A stretch of DNA of 64,000 nucleotides from Methylophilaceae bacterium (GTDB taxonomy: Bacteria; Pseudomonadota; Gammaproteobacteria; Burkholderiales; Methylophilaceae). The DNA lies in the NCBI GenBank assembly GCA_028342535.1, contig JAOLWQ010000003.1, positions 1-64,000 of the forward strand. The letters run 5' to 3'. Below the pieces are notes generated by a model, which had not been told where the DNA came from, did not search any database, and was given only the letters and a program-made list of their open reading frames with translations. Positions 26,406 to 36,201 of this stretch are shown here, one piece after another. Position numbers and translations under genes: made by a program. Within the stretch, counting starts at the first letter, position 1; every line of letters starts with the position of its first letter.

Positions 26406-28772
26406 TTATTTTTTACTAAGTTGTTTCCATGTACTTATAACTGTATCAGGGTTTAATGATAAAGAGCTAATACCTTGCTTAACAAGCCAATTTGCAAAAT
26501 CAGGATGATCTGATGGTCCCTGACCACATATACCAATATATTTTTTATTATTTTTTGCCGAAATTATTGCTAGCTCAATTAGCTTTAAGACAGCCGGGTC
26601 TCTTTCATCAAAGCCGTCAGCCAAAATACCTGAGTCCCTATCTATACCTAAGGACAATTGAGTAAGGTCATTTGACCCAATAGAAAACCCATCAAAATAT
26701 TCCATAAATTCATCTGCTAGAATCGCGTTAGATGGTACTTCACACATCATAATTATCCTTAATCCGTTTTCCCCTCTCTTTAATCCAAAATCAGACATGA
26801 TCTGAACTACAGATTTTGCTTCAGATAGTGTCCTAACAAAAGGAACCATTAATTCAATATTAGTTAAACCCATCTCTTCTCGCACTTTTTTCATTGCAAT
26901 ACATTCAAGTTCAAAACAGTCTTTAAAGTCTTCTGATATATATCTAGCAGCTCCTCTAAAGCCTATCATTGGATTTTCTTCCTCAGGCTCATAAATATCG
27001 CCAGCTACCAATTTTTTGTATTCATTAGATTTAAAATCAGAGGTTCTTACGATTACCGGATTTGGGTAAAAAGCAGCTGCAATAGTTGCAACTCCTTCTG
27101 CTATCTTATCAATATAAAACTGTTTTGGACTCTTATATCCCTTGGCTCGGTGGTCTATAAGTTTTTGAATATCAGTGGGCATCGCTTTGTAATTTAAAAT
27201 TGCTTTCGGGTGTATACCAATCATATTATTAATAACAAATTCTAAGCGAGCTAAACCAACACCATGGTTTGGAATCTGGGCAAAAGTAAATGCCATATCT
27301 GGACTTCCAATATTCATCATAATTTTTACTGGAGGTTCGAAAAGCTTCCCATCATCCTTAGTTTCAACTTCATATTTAAGCTCTCCTTGATAAACAATAC
27401 CAGTTTCACCCTCTGAGCAGCAGACAGTGACTAAATCCCCATCTTTTAAAAGTTCTGTTGCATTAACACTTCCAACAATTGCTGGTATCCCCAATTCCCG
27501 CGCAATAATAGCAGCATGACAAGTTCTTCCTCCTCTGTTTGTAACTAGAGCAGATGCTCTTTTCATAACAGGCTCCCAATTTGGGTCTGTCATATCTGCA
27601 ACTAATATATCTCCAGGCTCGACTAAATGCATATCTGCTGGGTCATTAACTATTTTAACGGGGCCTATACCGATTTTTTGAGTAACTGCTCGTCCAGCAA
27701 CGATTGCCTTTCCAGTCTCTTTGAGCTTGAATGTCTCAATAATATTTTTTGATTGAGATTTAACCGTTTCTGGTCTAGCTTGGAGGATATATATTTTTCC
27801 ATCAATTCCATTCTTACCCCATTCTATATCCATTGGGCATTTGTAATGAGATTCAATTATGACTGCATATTTAGCTAGTTCGATTATATCTTCATCTGAA
27901 ATACAGAATTTATTTGAATCTTTTTCATCAACATCTGTAGTTATTGTGCTTAAGCCAGCTTGGGTATCTTTACTAAAAACCATCTTAATTTTTTTGGAAC
28001 CAATCGACTTCTTCACGATGGGCTCCTTACCTTTAGACAAGAGTGGCTTATGAACATAGAACTCATCAGGATTAACTGCGCCTTGAACAACAGTTTCACC
28101 TAACCCATAAGAAGCTGTAATAAATACAACATCTTTAAAACCTGATTCGGTATCAATAGTAAACATTACCCCTGAAGAGCCAATATCACTTCTAACCATT
28201 TGTTGGACGCCTGCTGAGATTGCTACTTCTGAGTGCACAAATCCTTTATGAACTCTATAAGAAATAGCACGGTCATTGTAAAGAGATGCAAAAACCTCTT
28301 TAATTGCTTGTTTAATATTTTCAATACCATGGATGTTTAAAAAGCTTTCTTGCTGCCCTGCAAAAGAAGCATCTGGAAGATCTTCTGCTGTTGCTGAAGA
28401 CCTAACAGCGAATGTCGTTCCTTTTGTTGAGTTTTTGATTAATTTTTCATAGCCTTGTTCAATAGATTTATTAAAATTATCTGGAAAATCGCTATTCAAA
28501 ATCCAATTACGAACTTTTTTACCACTCTTGGCCAAAGCAATAACATCGTTGATATCTAAATTTTCAAGTTCTGCATTAATTTTAGTTTCTAATTCGCTAT
28601 GTTTAAGAAAATCGGTAAATGCAGTCGAAGTTGTAGCAAACCCAGTAGGGACCCTTACACCTTTCTCATCTAGTTTAGATATCATCTCACCTAAAGAGGC
28701 ATTTTTTCCACCTACTTTCGCTACATCAGTGTTTCTAAGCTTTTCAAATGGTATTACATACTCAGACATCAT
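26406..28772 (-). CDS. ppsA: Phosphoenolpyruvate synthase
   Basis: Makes PEP from pyruvate and ATP for gluconeogenesis. The N-terminal ATP-grasp-like domain (RSSATAEDLPDASFAGQQE, about residues 124-143, shown by the RSSATAEDLP motif) is followed by the swivelling phosphohistidine domain with His419 (GGRTCHAAIIARE) and a C-terminal PEP/pyruvate TIM barrel (GSNDLTQL, CGQGPSDHP). Length 788 aa. AAGGA lies 3 bp before the first and 6 bp before the second of two adjacent ATGs, so 28769 may be the true start. A PEP synthase next to RuMP genes fits carbon flow from pyruvate to sugars in a methylotroph. Confidence 0.96.
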   Translation of the reverse strand: MMSEYVIPFEKLRNTDVAKVGGKNASLGEMISKLDEKGVRVPTGFATTSTAFTDFLKHSELETKINAELENLDINDVIALAKSGKKVRNWILNSDFPDNFNKSIEQGYEKLIKNSTKGTTFAVRSSATAEDLPDASFAGQQESFLNIHGIENIKQAIKEVFASLYNDRAISYRVHKGFVHSEVAISAGVQQMVRSDIGSSGVMFTIDTESGFKDVVFITASYGLGETVVQGAVNPDEFYVHKPLLSKGKEPIVKKSIGSKKIKMVFSKDTQAGLSTITTDVDEKDSNKFCISDEDIIELAKYAVIIESHYKCPMDIEWGKNGIDGKIYILQARPETVKSQSKNIIETFKLKETGKAIVAGRAVTQKIGIGPVKIVNDPADMHLVEPGDILVADMTDPNWEPVMKRASALVTNRGGRTCHAAIIARELGIPAIVGSVNATELLKDGDLVTVCCSEGETGIVYQGELKYEVETKDDGKLFEPPVKIMMNIGSPDMAFTFAQIPNHGVGLARLEFVINNMIGIHPKAILNYKAMPTDIQKLIDHRAKGYKSPKQFYIDKIAEGVATIAAAFYPNPVIVRTSDFKSNEYKKLVAGDIYEPEEENPMIGFRGAARYISEDFKDCFELECIAMKKVREEMGLTNIELMVPFVRTLSEAKSVVQIMSDFGLKRGENGLRIIMMCEVPSNAILADEFMEYFDGFSIGSNDLTQLSLGIDRDSGILADGFDERDPAVLKLIELAIISAKNNKKYIGICGQGPSDHPDFANWLVKQGISSLSLNPDTVISTWKQLSKK

Positions 28773-28805
28773 AAATCCTTATGGTTTATTGAAAGTTATA
28801 ACTCA

Positions 28806-28834
28806 TTTAAAACTTAAAGACGTAATTCTGCCAA
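28806..28834 (-). promoter_or_regulatory. Possible ppsA promoter
   Basis: On the minus strand TTGGCA (28829-28834) is followed after 17 bp by TTTAAA (28806-28811), about 30 bp before the ppsA start. The -35 matches four of six consensus bases and the -10 is weak, so confidence is low. Confidence 0.3.
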
Positions 28835-28909
28835 ATATGATTGTTTTTGTCATTAAGTATTATTAGTATTATTTGTATTAAATAATATTTTATTTAAATT
28901 TAAATTTAA

Positions 28910-28939
28910 TTGCAGACTTTTATTGAATGTTGTTAAAAT
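28910..28939 (+). promoter_or_regulatory. Probable transaldolase promoter
   Basis: TTGCAG (28910-28915) and TAAAAT (28934-28939) with an 18-bp spacer. TGT immediately before the -10 makes an extended -10 element. The predicted transcript starts about 40 bp before the tal ATG. Confidence 0.5.
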
Positions 28940-28988
28940 GATAACTCATTAAATAAATGGCTAGAAATTTCAAATTACGGAGACTCAA

Positions 28989-29939
28989 ATGGCATCACTA
29001 TTAGAACAATTAAAGTCAATGACTACAATCGTTGCAGACACTGGAGAAGTTGAGGCAATTAAGACACTCAAGCCAGTTGATGCGACAACTAACCCATCAT
29101 TACTTTTAAAGGCAAGTACATTACCTCAATGTGAGCCAATGATTGCTGAAGCTATTGCTTACGCTAAAGCAAACAGCTCAGAAAAAGCACAACAAATTGA
29201 AGATGCGGCAGATAAACTAGCTGTATTAGTTGGCTTAGAGATACAAAAACACATACCAGGAAGAATTTCAACCGAAGTTGATGCAAGCCTGTCTTTTAAT
29301 ATAGATAAAATGGTTGCTAAAGGAAGAAAAATAATATCTTTATATAACGAAGCTGGGGTAACAAACGACCGAGTATTGGTTAAATTAGCATCAACGTGGG
29401 AAGGCATTAAGGCTGGGGAAATTCTAGAAAAAGAGGGTATTAATTGTAATTTAACTCTGTTATTTAGTTTCGCTCAGGCCAGAGCTTGCGCTGAAGCTGG
29501 AGTATTTTTAATCTCTCCTTTTGTTGGAAGAATAATGGATTGGTATAAAGCTAAAACTGGGGAAACTTATACATCTGAAACAGATCCGGGCGTTATATCA
29601 GTTCAAAATATATATGGATGGTACAAGGATCATGGTTTTAAAACTGTCGTTATGGGTGCATCCTTCAGAAATATTGGAGAAATAACGGCCTTAGCAGGAT
29701 GTGATCGTTTAACAATTGCCCCACCTTTATTGGAAGAATTAGACTCAACAGAGGGCGATTTACCTCAAATTCTTAAAGATAATGGAGCAACAAAAGATAA
29801 ACCAGCAAGGCTTGAAGAAGATCAATTTAGGTATGATCACAACGGAGATGCAATGGCGACTGAAAAATTAGCTGAAGGTATCCGTAATTTTGTTATTGAT
29901 CAAAATAAATTAGAAGCAGCGTTAGCTGAAAAACTGTAA
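28989..29939 (+). CDS. tal: Transaldolase
   Basis: Transfers a three-carbon dihydroxyacetone unit between sugar phosphates. The Schiff-base Lys is Lys132 in [11 protein letters not shown], the same number as in E. coli TalB, and [10 protein letters not shown] is near residue 31. At 316 aa it is the classical long transaldolase. It stands upstream of hexulose-6-phosphate synthase and serves the regeneration of ribulose-5-P in the RuMP cycle. A GGAG ribosome-binding site precedes the ATG. hxlA has its own strong promoter, so co-transcription is not required. Confidence 0.97.
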   Translation: MASLLEQLKSMTTIVADTGEVEAIKTLKPVDATTNPSLLLKASTLPQCEPMIAEAIAYAKANSSEKAQQIEDAADKLAVLVGLEIQKHIPGRISTEVDASLSFNIDKMVAKGRKIISLYNEAGVTNDRVLVKLASTWEGIKAGEILEKEGINCNLTLLFSFAQARACAEAGVFLISPFVGRIMDWYKAKTGETYTSETDPGVISVQNIYGWYKDHGFKTVVMGASFRNIGEITALAGCDRLTIAPPLLEELDSTEGDLPQILKDNGATKDKPARLEEDQFRYDHNGDAMATEKLAEGIRNFVIDQNKLEAALAEKL

Positions 29940-29960
29940 ATAATTATAAGCTTTAATTGA

Positions 29961-29989
29961 TTGACATCTATTGATTGAAGCTATATTAT
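29961..29989 (+). promoter_or_regulatory. Strong sigma-70 promoter of hxlA
   Basis: TTGACA (29961-29966), a 17-bp spacer and TATTAT (29984-29989): a full consensus -35 and five of six bases of the -10. It predicts a leader of about 70 nt before hxlA. It is the best sigma-70 match I found in the window, which fits a very highly expressed gene. Confidence 0.8.
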
Positions 29990-30068
29990 TTTCGGTTCTG
30001 CTCGACTAGAAGTGAAAACCAATTACTTTTAAGTAGAATTACTTTTTAAATATATGGGAGATTAAACC

Positions 30069-30701
30069 ATGGCACTAACACAAATGGCATTAGATTCATT
30101 AGACTTTGACGCAACTATGGGACTTGCTGAAACAGTTGCACCACACGTTGACATTCTTGAAATTGGTACACCATGCATCAAGCATAATGGTATTCCACTT
30201 CTTAAGGCTCTTCGTGCTAAATTTCCAGATAACAAAATCCTAGTTGATCTTAAAACAATGGATGCAGGTGAATACGAAGCAGAACCTTTCTACGCTGCTG
30301 GCGGAGATATTTGTACAGTTCTTGGTGCTGCAGGCATTGCAACTATTAAAGGCGTAATTGCTGCTGCTAAGAAACATGGTGGTGAGTGCCAAGTTGATAT
30401 GATCAATGTTAATGACAAAGCGGCATTTGCAAAAGAATGTGTTGCTGCTGGTGCACAAATTATTGGTGTTCACACTGGTCTTGATGCTCAAGCTGCTGGA
30501 GATACACCTTTTGCTGATTTAGCTGATATTGCTGCTGCTGTTGGCGATAGTGCTAAGATTTCAGTTGCTGGTGGTGTTAAAGCTGGCACAGCTCAACAAG
30601 TTAAAGATGCAGGTGCTTCAATTATTGTAGCCGGTGCTGCAATTTACGGCGCTGCTGATCCAGCTGCTGCTGCTGCAGAAATAACAGCTATTGCTCACTA
30701 A
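30069..30701 (+). CDS. hxlA: 3-Hexulose-6-phosphate synthase
   Basis: Condenses formaldehyde with ribulose-5-phosphate, the fixation step of the RuMP cycle. The 210-aa protein has the OMP-decarboxylase-like barrel with DLKTMDAG (about residues 61-68), which carries metal and catalytic residues, and the phosphate-binding region SVAGGVKAG. It is visibly richer in Ala and Gly, and in G+C codons such as GCTGCT runs, than its neighbours, as expected for an abundant enzyme. It has a consensus promoter, a GGGAG ribosome-binding site and its own terminator. The gene is also called rmpA. Confidence 0.96.
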   Translation: MALTQMALDSLDFDATMGLAETVAPHVDILEIGTPCIKHNGIPLLKALRAKFPDNKILVDLKTMDAGEYEAEPFYAAGGDICTVLGAAGIATIKGVIAAAKKHGGECQVDMINVNDKAAFAKECVAAGAQIIGVHTGLDAQAAGDTPFADLADIAAAVGDSAKISVAGGVKAGTAQQVKDAGASIIVAGAAIYGAADPAAAAAEITAIAH

Positions 30702-30728
30702 TAGAGTTTAATAGGCTTAAGTAAATCA

Positions 30729-30757
30729 AAAAAACCCGACTTAGTGTCGGGTTTTTT
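30729..30757 (+). terminator. Rho-independent terminator after hxlA
   Basis: Stem AAAAAACCCGAC paired with GTCGGGTTTTTT around a five-base loop (TTAGT), with a continuing run of T. A strong intrinsic terminator between hxlA and hxlB. Confidence 0.92.
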
Positions 30758-30758
30758 T

Positions 30759-30767
30759 TGGTATGAT
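30759..30767 (+). promoter_or_regulatory. Possible extended -10 promoter of hxlB
   Basis: TGGTATGAT directly after the hxlA terminator fits an extended -10 (TGn plus TATGAT). No -35 match is present. It would give a short leader of about 24 nt for hxlB. Confidence 0.4.
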
Positions 30768-30797
30768 TAACATTTTACTAATGGGAAAATAAATAGT

Positions 30798-31334
30798 ATG
30801 GATACACAAAAATTAATAATAGACAAGATTTCTAGTGTATTGGCTGTAACTGACAAAGCTCAGATTGTCGAATTAAAAAAACATATTGATAGTGCAGGCC
30901 GTATTTTTGTCGCTGGCGCAGGTCGATCAAAGTTAGTTTCTAGCTTTCTCTCTATGAGATTAGTTCACTGCGGTTATCAAGTGAGTATGGTGGGTGAAAT
31001 TGTTACACCTGCACTAAAGCAGGGTGATTTGTATATAGTTATTTCTGGCTCAGGTGGCACTAAAACATTATTGCCAACTTTAGAAACAGCTAAATCAAAA
31101 GGTGCTAAAATTGTTGTGGTTTCTATGAAGTCTTCATCCGCAATGTCTGCGCTTGCCGATTTAACCGTAACAATGGGTAATGACGAAGTATTTGCCTTAA
31201 CCAAAGGTTTGCCTATGGGCACATCTTTTGAGTTATCTACATTGGTTTTTCTTGAGGCATTAATCGGAGAAATAGTATTTGATAAAGATTTAACTGAAGA
31301 AGGTATGCGTGGTATTCATGCAAATTTAGAATAA
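30798..31334 (+). CDS. hxlB: 6-Phospho-3-hexuloisomerase
   Basis: Isomerises hexulose-6-phosphate, made by HxlA, to fructose-6-phosphate. This is a SIS-domain protein of 178 aa with GAGRSKLVSSFLSMRLVH near residues 40-57 and ISGSGGTKTLLPT near 85-97, the sugar-phosphate binding loops. It lies directly after hxlA but is separated by a strong terminator, so it is probably read from its own weaker promoter or by read-through. Its own terminator follows. Also called rmpB. Confidence 0.95.
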   Translation: MDTQKLIIDKISSVLAVTDKAQIVELKKHIDSAGRIFVAGAGRSKLVSSFLSMRLVHCGYQVSMVGEIVTPALKQGDLYIVISGSGGTKTLLPTLETAKSKGAKIVVVSMKSSSAMSALADLTVTMGNDEVFALTKGLPMGTSFELSTLVFLEALIGEIVFDKDLTEEGMRGIHANLE

Positions 31335-31354
31335 AGTTTATATTATATATAATT

Positions 31355-31380
31355 AAAAAAGGTGCTTAGGCGCCTTTTTT
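31355..31380 (+). terminator. Rho-independent terminator after hxlB
   Basis: AAAAAAGGTGC and GCGCCTTTTTT around a TTAG loop (one G-T pair) with a trailing T run. It ends the hxlB transcript before pabB. Confidence 0.88.
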
Positions 31381-31443
31381 TTATTCAATACAAATATAAT
31401 TTGCCTATAATGAGTATATGAGAAAAATTAATAAAGATATTTA

Positions 31444-32802
31444 ATGATAATAGAAGAGATAACTTACTATAGTGATTCATCTTATTATTTCGAGAAAATA
31501 AAACATTTAGAATGGCCGGTATTTCTAGATAGTTGTTACCAAAAAGATAAGCCACAAAGCAAGTATGCACGTTTCGATATTGTTGCAGCCAATCCATTTA
31601 TAAAAATAAGAGCAAAGAATGGCGTTACTTCAGTCGCAGATAAAGATGGACAAGGGCAATATAAAAAACCTTCCTTAGAAGTCCTTAGCGATTTGATGGA
31701 TCATTACTCAAAACCTTCACCTTCTAGTTTTCCATTTGTAGGCGGAGCTATTGGTTATTGTTCATACGAGTTAAACCTAAAAACAGAAAAAAAAAATATT
31801 ATTGATACTATGATGATGGGCATTTATGATTGGGCAGTAATTGTCGATCACTTTAAGAAAAAAACATATATTGTTTCAATGCTACTTGATTCCAGAACGG
31901 AAGCTTTCTTACCTGAATTAATTAATATACTAAACAAAGGTAAAAATAATATAGCTCACGACTTTAAAATAAAAACTTCTATAAAGGAAAATTTGCCTTT
32001 CATAGATTATAAAAAAAAGTTTGACAAGGTTATGAGTTATATAAATGCCGGGGATTGTTATCAGATAAACTTATCAAAAAAATTTGAAGTTAATACTGAG
32101 GGAGACAGTTGGAATTTTTATAAAAAATTTCGTGATATTAATAAATCACCTTTTATGGCTTATTTTCTTTATGAAAATTTTGAGGTACTTAGTGGATCAC
32201 CAGAGAGGTTTATTAAGTCTCATGATGGAATAGTTACTACTAGGCCTATTAAGGGAACAAAGGCTAGGGGAGACAATAAGGAGTTAGATAAAAAAAATGC
32301 TAATGAACTTTTAAATAGCGTTAAAGACCAATCTGAAAATTTAATGATTGTTGACTTACTTAGAAATGATTTGAGTATAAATTGTGAAGTAGGGAGTATC
32401 AAGGTTGATGAATTATTTTCGATTGAATCTTATCCAAACGTTCATCATCTAGTTAGTACTATATCCGGTATTCTCAGGAAGGACTCTAACAATATAAAGC
32501 TTTTTAGCGATTCTTTTCCAGGCGGATCAATTACAGGAGCGCCAAAGATTAGAGCAACAGAAATTATTGATGAGCTTGAAGAGCATTCACGTGGTCTTTA
32601 TTGCGGCTCTATTTGTTATTTTAGCTTTAATGGCTCAATGGATAGTAATGTTGCGATAAGAAGTATGGTGCACCATAATCAAAAGCTTTGTTTTTATTCG
32701 GGCGGCGGCCTTACTACTGGGTCTAAAGTAGATGACGAATACCAAGAAATCGAAGATAAAGTAGAAAATATTAAACAAACGATAAATTTTTTTAAGGAAT
32801 AA
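31444..32802 (+). CDS. pabB: Aminodeoxychorismate synthase component I
   Basis: Turns chorismate and ammonia into aminodeoxychorismate for folate synthesis. The 452-aa protein has the chorismate-binding core: SGSPERF, TRPIKGTKARG, VDLLRNDL and FPGGSITGAPK. The PIKGT motif marks the PabB branch, where Lys forms the covalent intermediate, rather than TrpE. Its glutaminase partner PabA is not in the window. An A10 run at 31787-31796 in the coding sequence is noted. It is followed after 2 bp by phhB. Confidence 0.93.
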   Translation: MIIEEITYYSDSSYYFEKIKHLEWPVFLDSCYQKDKPQSKYARFDIVAANPFIKIRAKNGVTSVADKDGQGQYKKPSLEVLSDLMDHYSKPSPSSFPFVGGAIGYCSYELNLKTEKKNIIDTMMMGIYDWAVIVDHFKKKTYIVSMLLDSRTEAFLPELINILNKGKNNIAHDFKIKTSIKENLPFIDYKKKFDKVMSYINAGDCYQINLSKKFEVNTEGDSWNFYKKFRDINKSPFMAYFLYENFEVLSGSPERFIKSHDGIVTTRPIKGTKARGDNKELDKKNANELLNSVKDQSENLMIVDLLRNDLSINCEVGSIKVDELFSIESYPNVHHLVSTISGILRKDSNNIKLFSDSFPGGSITGAPKIRATEIIDELEEHSRGLYCGSICYFSFNGSMDSNVAIRSMVHHNQKLCFYSGGGLTTGSKVDDEYQEIEDKVENIKQTINFFKE

Positions 32803-32804
32803 AA

Positions 32805-33083
32805 ATGACTCTAACAAAATCTGATATTGAAAAAATAATTAAAACAGATTTAAAGGATTGGAAATATACTGATTCTAAGATTGTAAGATTTATTCCAAGA
32901 AGCAGTAATTTATCATTTGGAACCGTTGTAAAAGAGATTTGGGATTATGCAGAAAAAGTGGACCACCACCCTGATATATTATTAACTTATTCGGGTGTAG
33001 AAATTACTTTATTTACACATGACCAGTCTGGGGTTACTGAAAAAGATATTAAATTTGCTCTTAGCTTAGCTAAAATTTACTGA
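32805..33083 (+). CDS. phhB: Pterin-4a-carbinolamine dehydratase
   Basis: Small (92-aa) enzyme of the PhhB/DCoH family, with the signature AEKVDHHPDIL (motif EKxxHHP). It recycles 4a-hydroxytetrahydropterin in organisms with phenylalanine hydroxylase. In bacteria without that enzyme it may act in pterin turnover or molybdopterin maintenance. It begins 2 bp after pabB, consistent with a folate/pterin theme. Its last 7 bp overlap the convergent RND pump gene. Confidence 0.88.
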   Translation: MTLTKSDIEKIIKTDLKDWKYTDSKIVRFIPRSSNLSFGTVVKEIWDYAEKVDHHPDILLTYSGVEITLFTHDQSGVTEKDIKFALSLAKIY

Positions 33084-36000
33084 TCTATGTTTTTTTTAAA
33101 ACTCCCAAAATTCAATAAAATTGTAGGAAGAATTAATAGATTCAGTATTGTAGAAGTAAATAATCCTCCAATAATAATAGCTGCCATTGGCCCTTCTATT
33201 TCCTTACCTGGCTGATTGGAACCTAAAGCGATTGGAAGTAGTGCTAACCCAGCAACTAATGCTGTCATAAGAATTGATGGCAATCTTTCAGTCGCACCTC
33301 TAATACATGTGTCTAAATTCCATATACAATTTTCTTTATTTACTAGAAATTGGTAATGGGAAAGAAGCATTATTGAGTTTCTTAATGTGATTCCAAAAAG
33401 CGTCACAAAGCCAACAAGTGAGCCAATAGAAATCCATCCACCGCTAAATATAACTGCTATTACTCCTCCTATTAATGCGAAAGGTAAGTTTATTAAGGTA
33501 AGTCCTAAATTAAGGAGAGAGCCAAATGAAATATATAGCAATAATAAAACAACTAAGCCGACTAATATCGAATGAACGATTAAGCTTTCTCTTGATTTAG
33601 CATTTTCTGCAGCTGATCCAGTTATTTCAAAATAATTACCTGAACTTAGTTTAATTTTACCTATTTTTTGATTAAGCAATGTTGAGAACTCGTTAAGACC
33701 TTTACCTTCAACATTTAAGGTTATTGTTTGAACTCGTTTACCATCTTGGTGGAGTATCTTAGAGCGCCCATTTTCTTGAGATATAAATGCAATCTCACTA
33801 AGGCTTATAATTTTATTGTCATTGGTTCTTATTGGTAATTTATGAATGTCTAAAATATCGTCACGATAAGATTTTTCTAGAGTAACAGCAACTTCGACGG
33901 GAATAATGCCATCATAAATTGTAGCCGCTGGAAATCCTTCATATGCTGTTTTAATTACATTAAGAACATCAGTTTTTAAAATCCCTAACTGACTCATCTT
34001 TTCTGAGCGGAGTCGAATTGAGACTTGAGGAGTTCCAGGAGGAGATTGCAACATAATATCGCTAGATCCATTTATTTTTCCAAGTGCATAGACAATTTTT
34101 TGTGCATCCTGATCGAGAGCATTTAAATCATCGCCAAAAATATTAATAACTATTGATGCATTGTAGCCAGAGATTGTTTCCTCTATTCTTTCGGTTAAAA
34201 ATGTATTAATTGCAAAATTAACACCAACAAAACCCTCTGTTTGGATTGACTCATCATCGTCTTGAGCTTGAACCAAACTTCTAATTTCTTTTAGAACATT
34301 ATCTTGCTCAGTACCATTTAAATTATTTAATTCAATTTCAAACTCGCTGTAATGAGTTCCGAATGTATCAGCTCCTAATGGTGACCGCCCAACCCACTGG
34401 GCAACTGATTTTACTCCCTGAATGTTAAGAATTTTTTTAGTTACTTTATTGCCAATTCTTATTGATTCTGATTCTGAAGTTCCTGGAAATGCAGTCATAT
34501 GCATAATGAAATGACCTTCATGTAGTGGCGGTATAAATTGTGTTTTAAAGAATGGCAAAGATGCCAATCCTATACTTATTATAAGAAGGGAAGTAAAAAC
34601 AACAGATCGAGAGTTTTTTTCAATACCTTTTAAAATTTTTATATATTTTTTCTTTAAATAACTTATAACTGGCGAATCATTAGTTTGCAGGTCTGATTTA
34701 CCTAAAAGCAAATAGCATAGAGCCGGTGTTACTGTCATTGCTACAAAAAGTGAAGCAATAATTGATGCTATATAAGCTATGCCAAGAGGTCCAAATAATT
34801 TACCTGCAACACCAGTTAATGAAAGGAGCGGTAAGAAAACAAGAACAATTATAAGTGTCGCAAAAATTACTGACTTTCTTACTTCCATTGATGCATCGAA
34901 AACAATTTGATAGATTGGCTTGGGCTTAACTAACTTTCTATTTTGTTTAAGCCTTCTAAAAATATTTTCTACATCAATAATTGCATCATCAACAACTTCA
35001 CCTAGAGCTATTGCTAGACCACTTAAGACCATCACATTTAAACCTAAATTAAAATAACTCATTACAATAATGGCGGAAAGCAATGAAAGTGGTATGGCGA
35101 TAGCTGAAATAAATGCAGTTTTGAAGTTGAACAAAAATAAAAATAAAATTGATATAACCATTAATGATCCAATCAATATATCAATCCTCAATCCTTTTAT
35201 TGAGGCATCAATAAAATTTGCTGGCTTAAACAAGTCTGGAGTCAGGACAACTTGTTCTTTTAATAAAACTGGTTTGAGGCTTTCAAGAGCTACTTCTATT
35301 TGTTTGGTAAGCTTATAGGTATCAGAATTTAGTTGGCCTTGAATAGAAAGGTATACACCTTCTTTACCATTAATTGAAGCTGCGCTGATTGAGGGACTAG
35401 AACCAATCACTACATTTGCTACATCTTTAATTGTAATTTTTTTTCCTTGACTATTAACTACTGCAGTAAGCTCAAGCTCTTCAATTGTTCTTGATTGTCC
35501 TTCTGTATTAATTATAATTCGTTGATTTTTATTTTCTATAAATCCAGCACCGATTACACCGGTTGATTTTTCAGCAGCTCTAGCAATATCAGAAATTGAG
35601 ACATTATAAAAAAAAAGCTTCTCGGGAATAATTTCAATTTGAATCTGCTTCACTAACCCACCAAAACGATTTACATCTGCAACTCCAGGCACGGACATTA
35701 AATGCGGAATTATAATGTTTTCAGCTAAAGTTCTTAATTCTGTTAAATTTTTTACTTTAGATGTAATTCCAATTCCAAGAACACTTGAAGCAGAAGAGGT
35801 GAGGGGGGTTATATTGGGAATAATATTTTTGGGCAAAACACCTTTTAAGGACGTAAACCTTTCTGATATTGTTTGCCTATTTCTGTAAATATCAGTCCCT
35901 TCATCAAAAATCACTGTGATTACAGACAGCCCTGGGATGGATTGCGAACGAATTTGTTTGATACCTATAGTTCCAGAAATTGCTTGCTCAATAGGTTTTG

Positions 36001-36196
36001 ATATTAATGTTTCAACTAGCGACGATGAGAGCCCCGGAGCTTCTGTTTGAATTATTACTTGCGTTGGAGAGAATTCAGGAAAAACGTTAAGGGGACTATT
36101 TTTAATTTGATATATTCCATAAGCAACTACAATAAAAGCCAACCCAATTACAACTCCTGCATGTTTAATGGAAGAACGAATTAAGGAGGCAATCAT
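33077..36196 (-). CDS. RND efflux pump inner-membrane subunit
   Basis: Proton-driven exporter of 1039 aa, with two six-helix halves and two large periplasmic loops. It looks closest to the CzcA/CusA heavy-metal group, but the TM4 motif reads ALGEVVDDAIIDVEN (Asp403 and Asp404). This has the paired Asp of AcrB-type drug pumps and lacks the first Asp of the CzcA pattern (DFGxIVDG), with a Glu (Glu400) inside. The substrate therefore cannot be assigned. It is first to act in a tripartite set with the adaptor and outer-membrane factor that precede it on the same strand. Confidence 0.88.
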   Translation of the reverse strand: MIASLIRSSIKHAGVVIGLAFIVVAYGIYQIKNSPLNVFPEFSPTQVIIQTEAPGLSSSLVETLISKPIEQAISGTIGIKQIRSQSIPGLSVITVIFDEGTDIYRNRQTISERFTSLKGVLPKNIIPNITPLTSSASSVLGIGITSKVKNLTELRTLAENIIIPHLMSVPGVADVNRFGGLVKQIQIEIIPEKLFFYNVSISDIARAAEKSTGVIGAGFIENKNQRIIINTEGQSRTIEELELTAVVNSQGKKITIKDVANVVIGSSPSISAASINGKEGVYLSIQGQLNSDTYKLTKQIEVALESLKPVLLKEQVVLTPDLFKPANFIDASIKGLRIDILIGSLMVISILFLFLFNFKTAFISAIAIPLSLLSAIIVMSYFNLGLNVMVLSGLAIALGEVVDDAIIDVENIFRRLKQNRKLVKPKPIYQIVFDASMEVRKSVIFATLIIVLVFLPLLSLTGVAGKLFGPLGIAYIASIIASLFVAMTVTPALCYLLLGKSDLQTNDSPVISYLKKKYIKILKGIEKNSRSVVFTSLLIISIGLASLPFFKTQFIPPLHEGHFIMHMTAFPGTSESESIRIGNKVTKKILNIQGVKSVAQWVGRSPLGADTFGTHYSEFEIELNNLNGTEQDNVLKEIRSLVQAQDDDESIQTEGFVGVNFAINTFLTERIEETISGYNASIVINIFGDDLNALDQDAQKIVYALGKINGSSDIMLQSPPGTPQVSIRLRSEKMSQLGILKTDVLNVIKTAYEGFPAATIYDGIIPVEVAVTLEKSYRDDILDIHKLPIRTNDNKIISLSEIAFISQENGRSKILHQDGKRVQTITLNVEGKGLNEFSTLLNQKIGKIKLSSGNYFEITGSAAENAKSRESLIVHSILVGLVVLLLLYISFGSLLNLGLTLINLPFALIGGVIAVIFSGGWISIGSLVGFVTLFGITLRNSIMLLSHYQFLVNKENCIWNLDTCIRGATERLPSILMTALVAGLALLPIALGSNQPGKEIEGPMAAIIIGGLFTSTILNLLILPTILLNFGSFKKNIDQ

Positions 36197-36201
36197 TAAT
36201 T

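Noticed and set aside
31787-31796. A10 run in pabB as a programmed frameshift
   Set aside because: It lies inside an essential fold with no sensible truncated product. I treat it as a chance homopolymer in A+T-rich DNA, and it also weakens the dnaX case.
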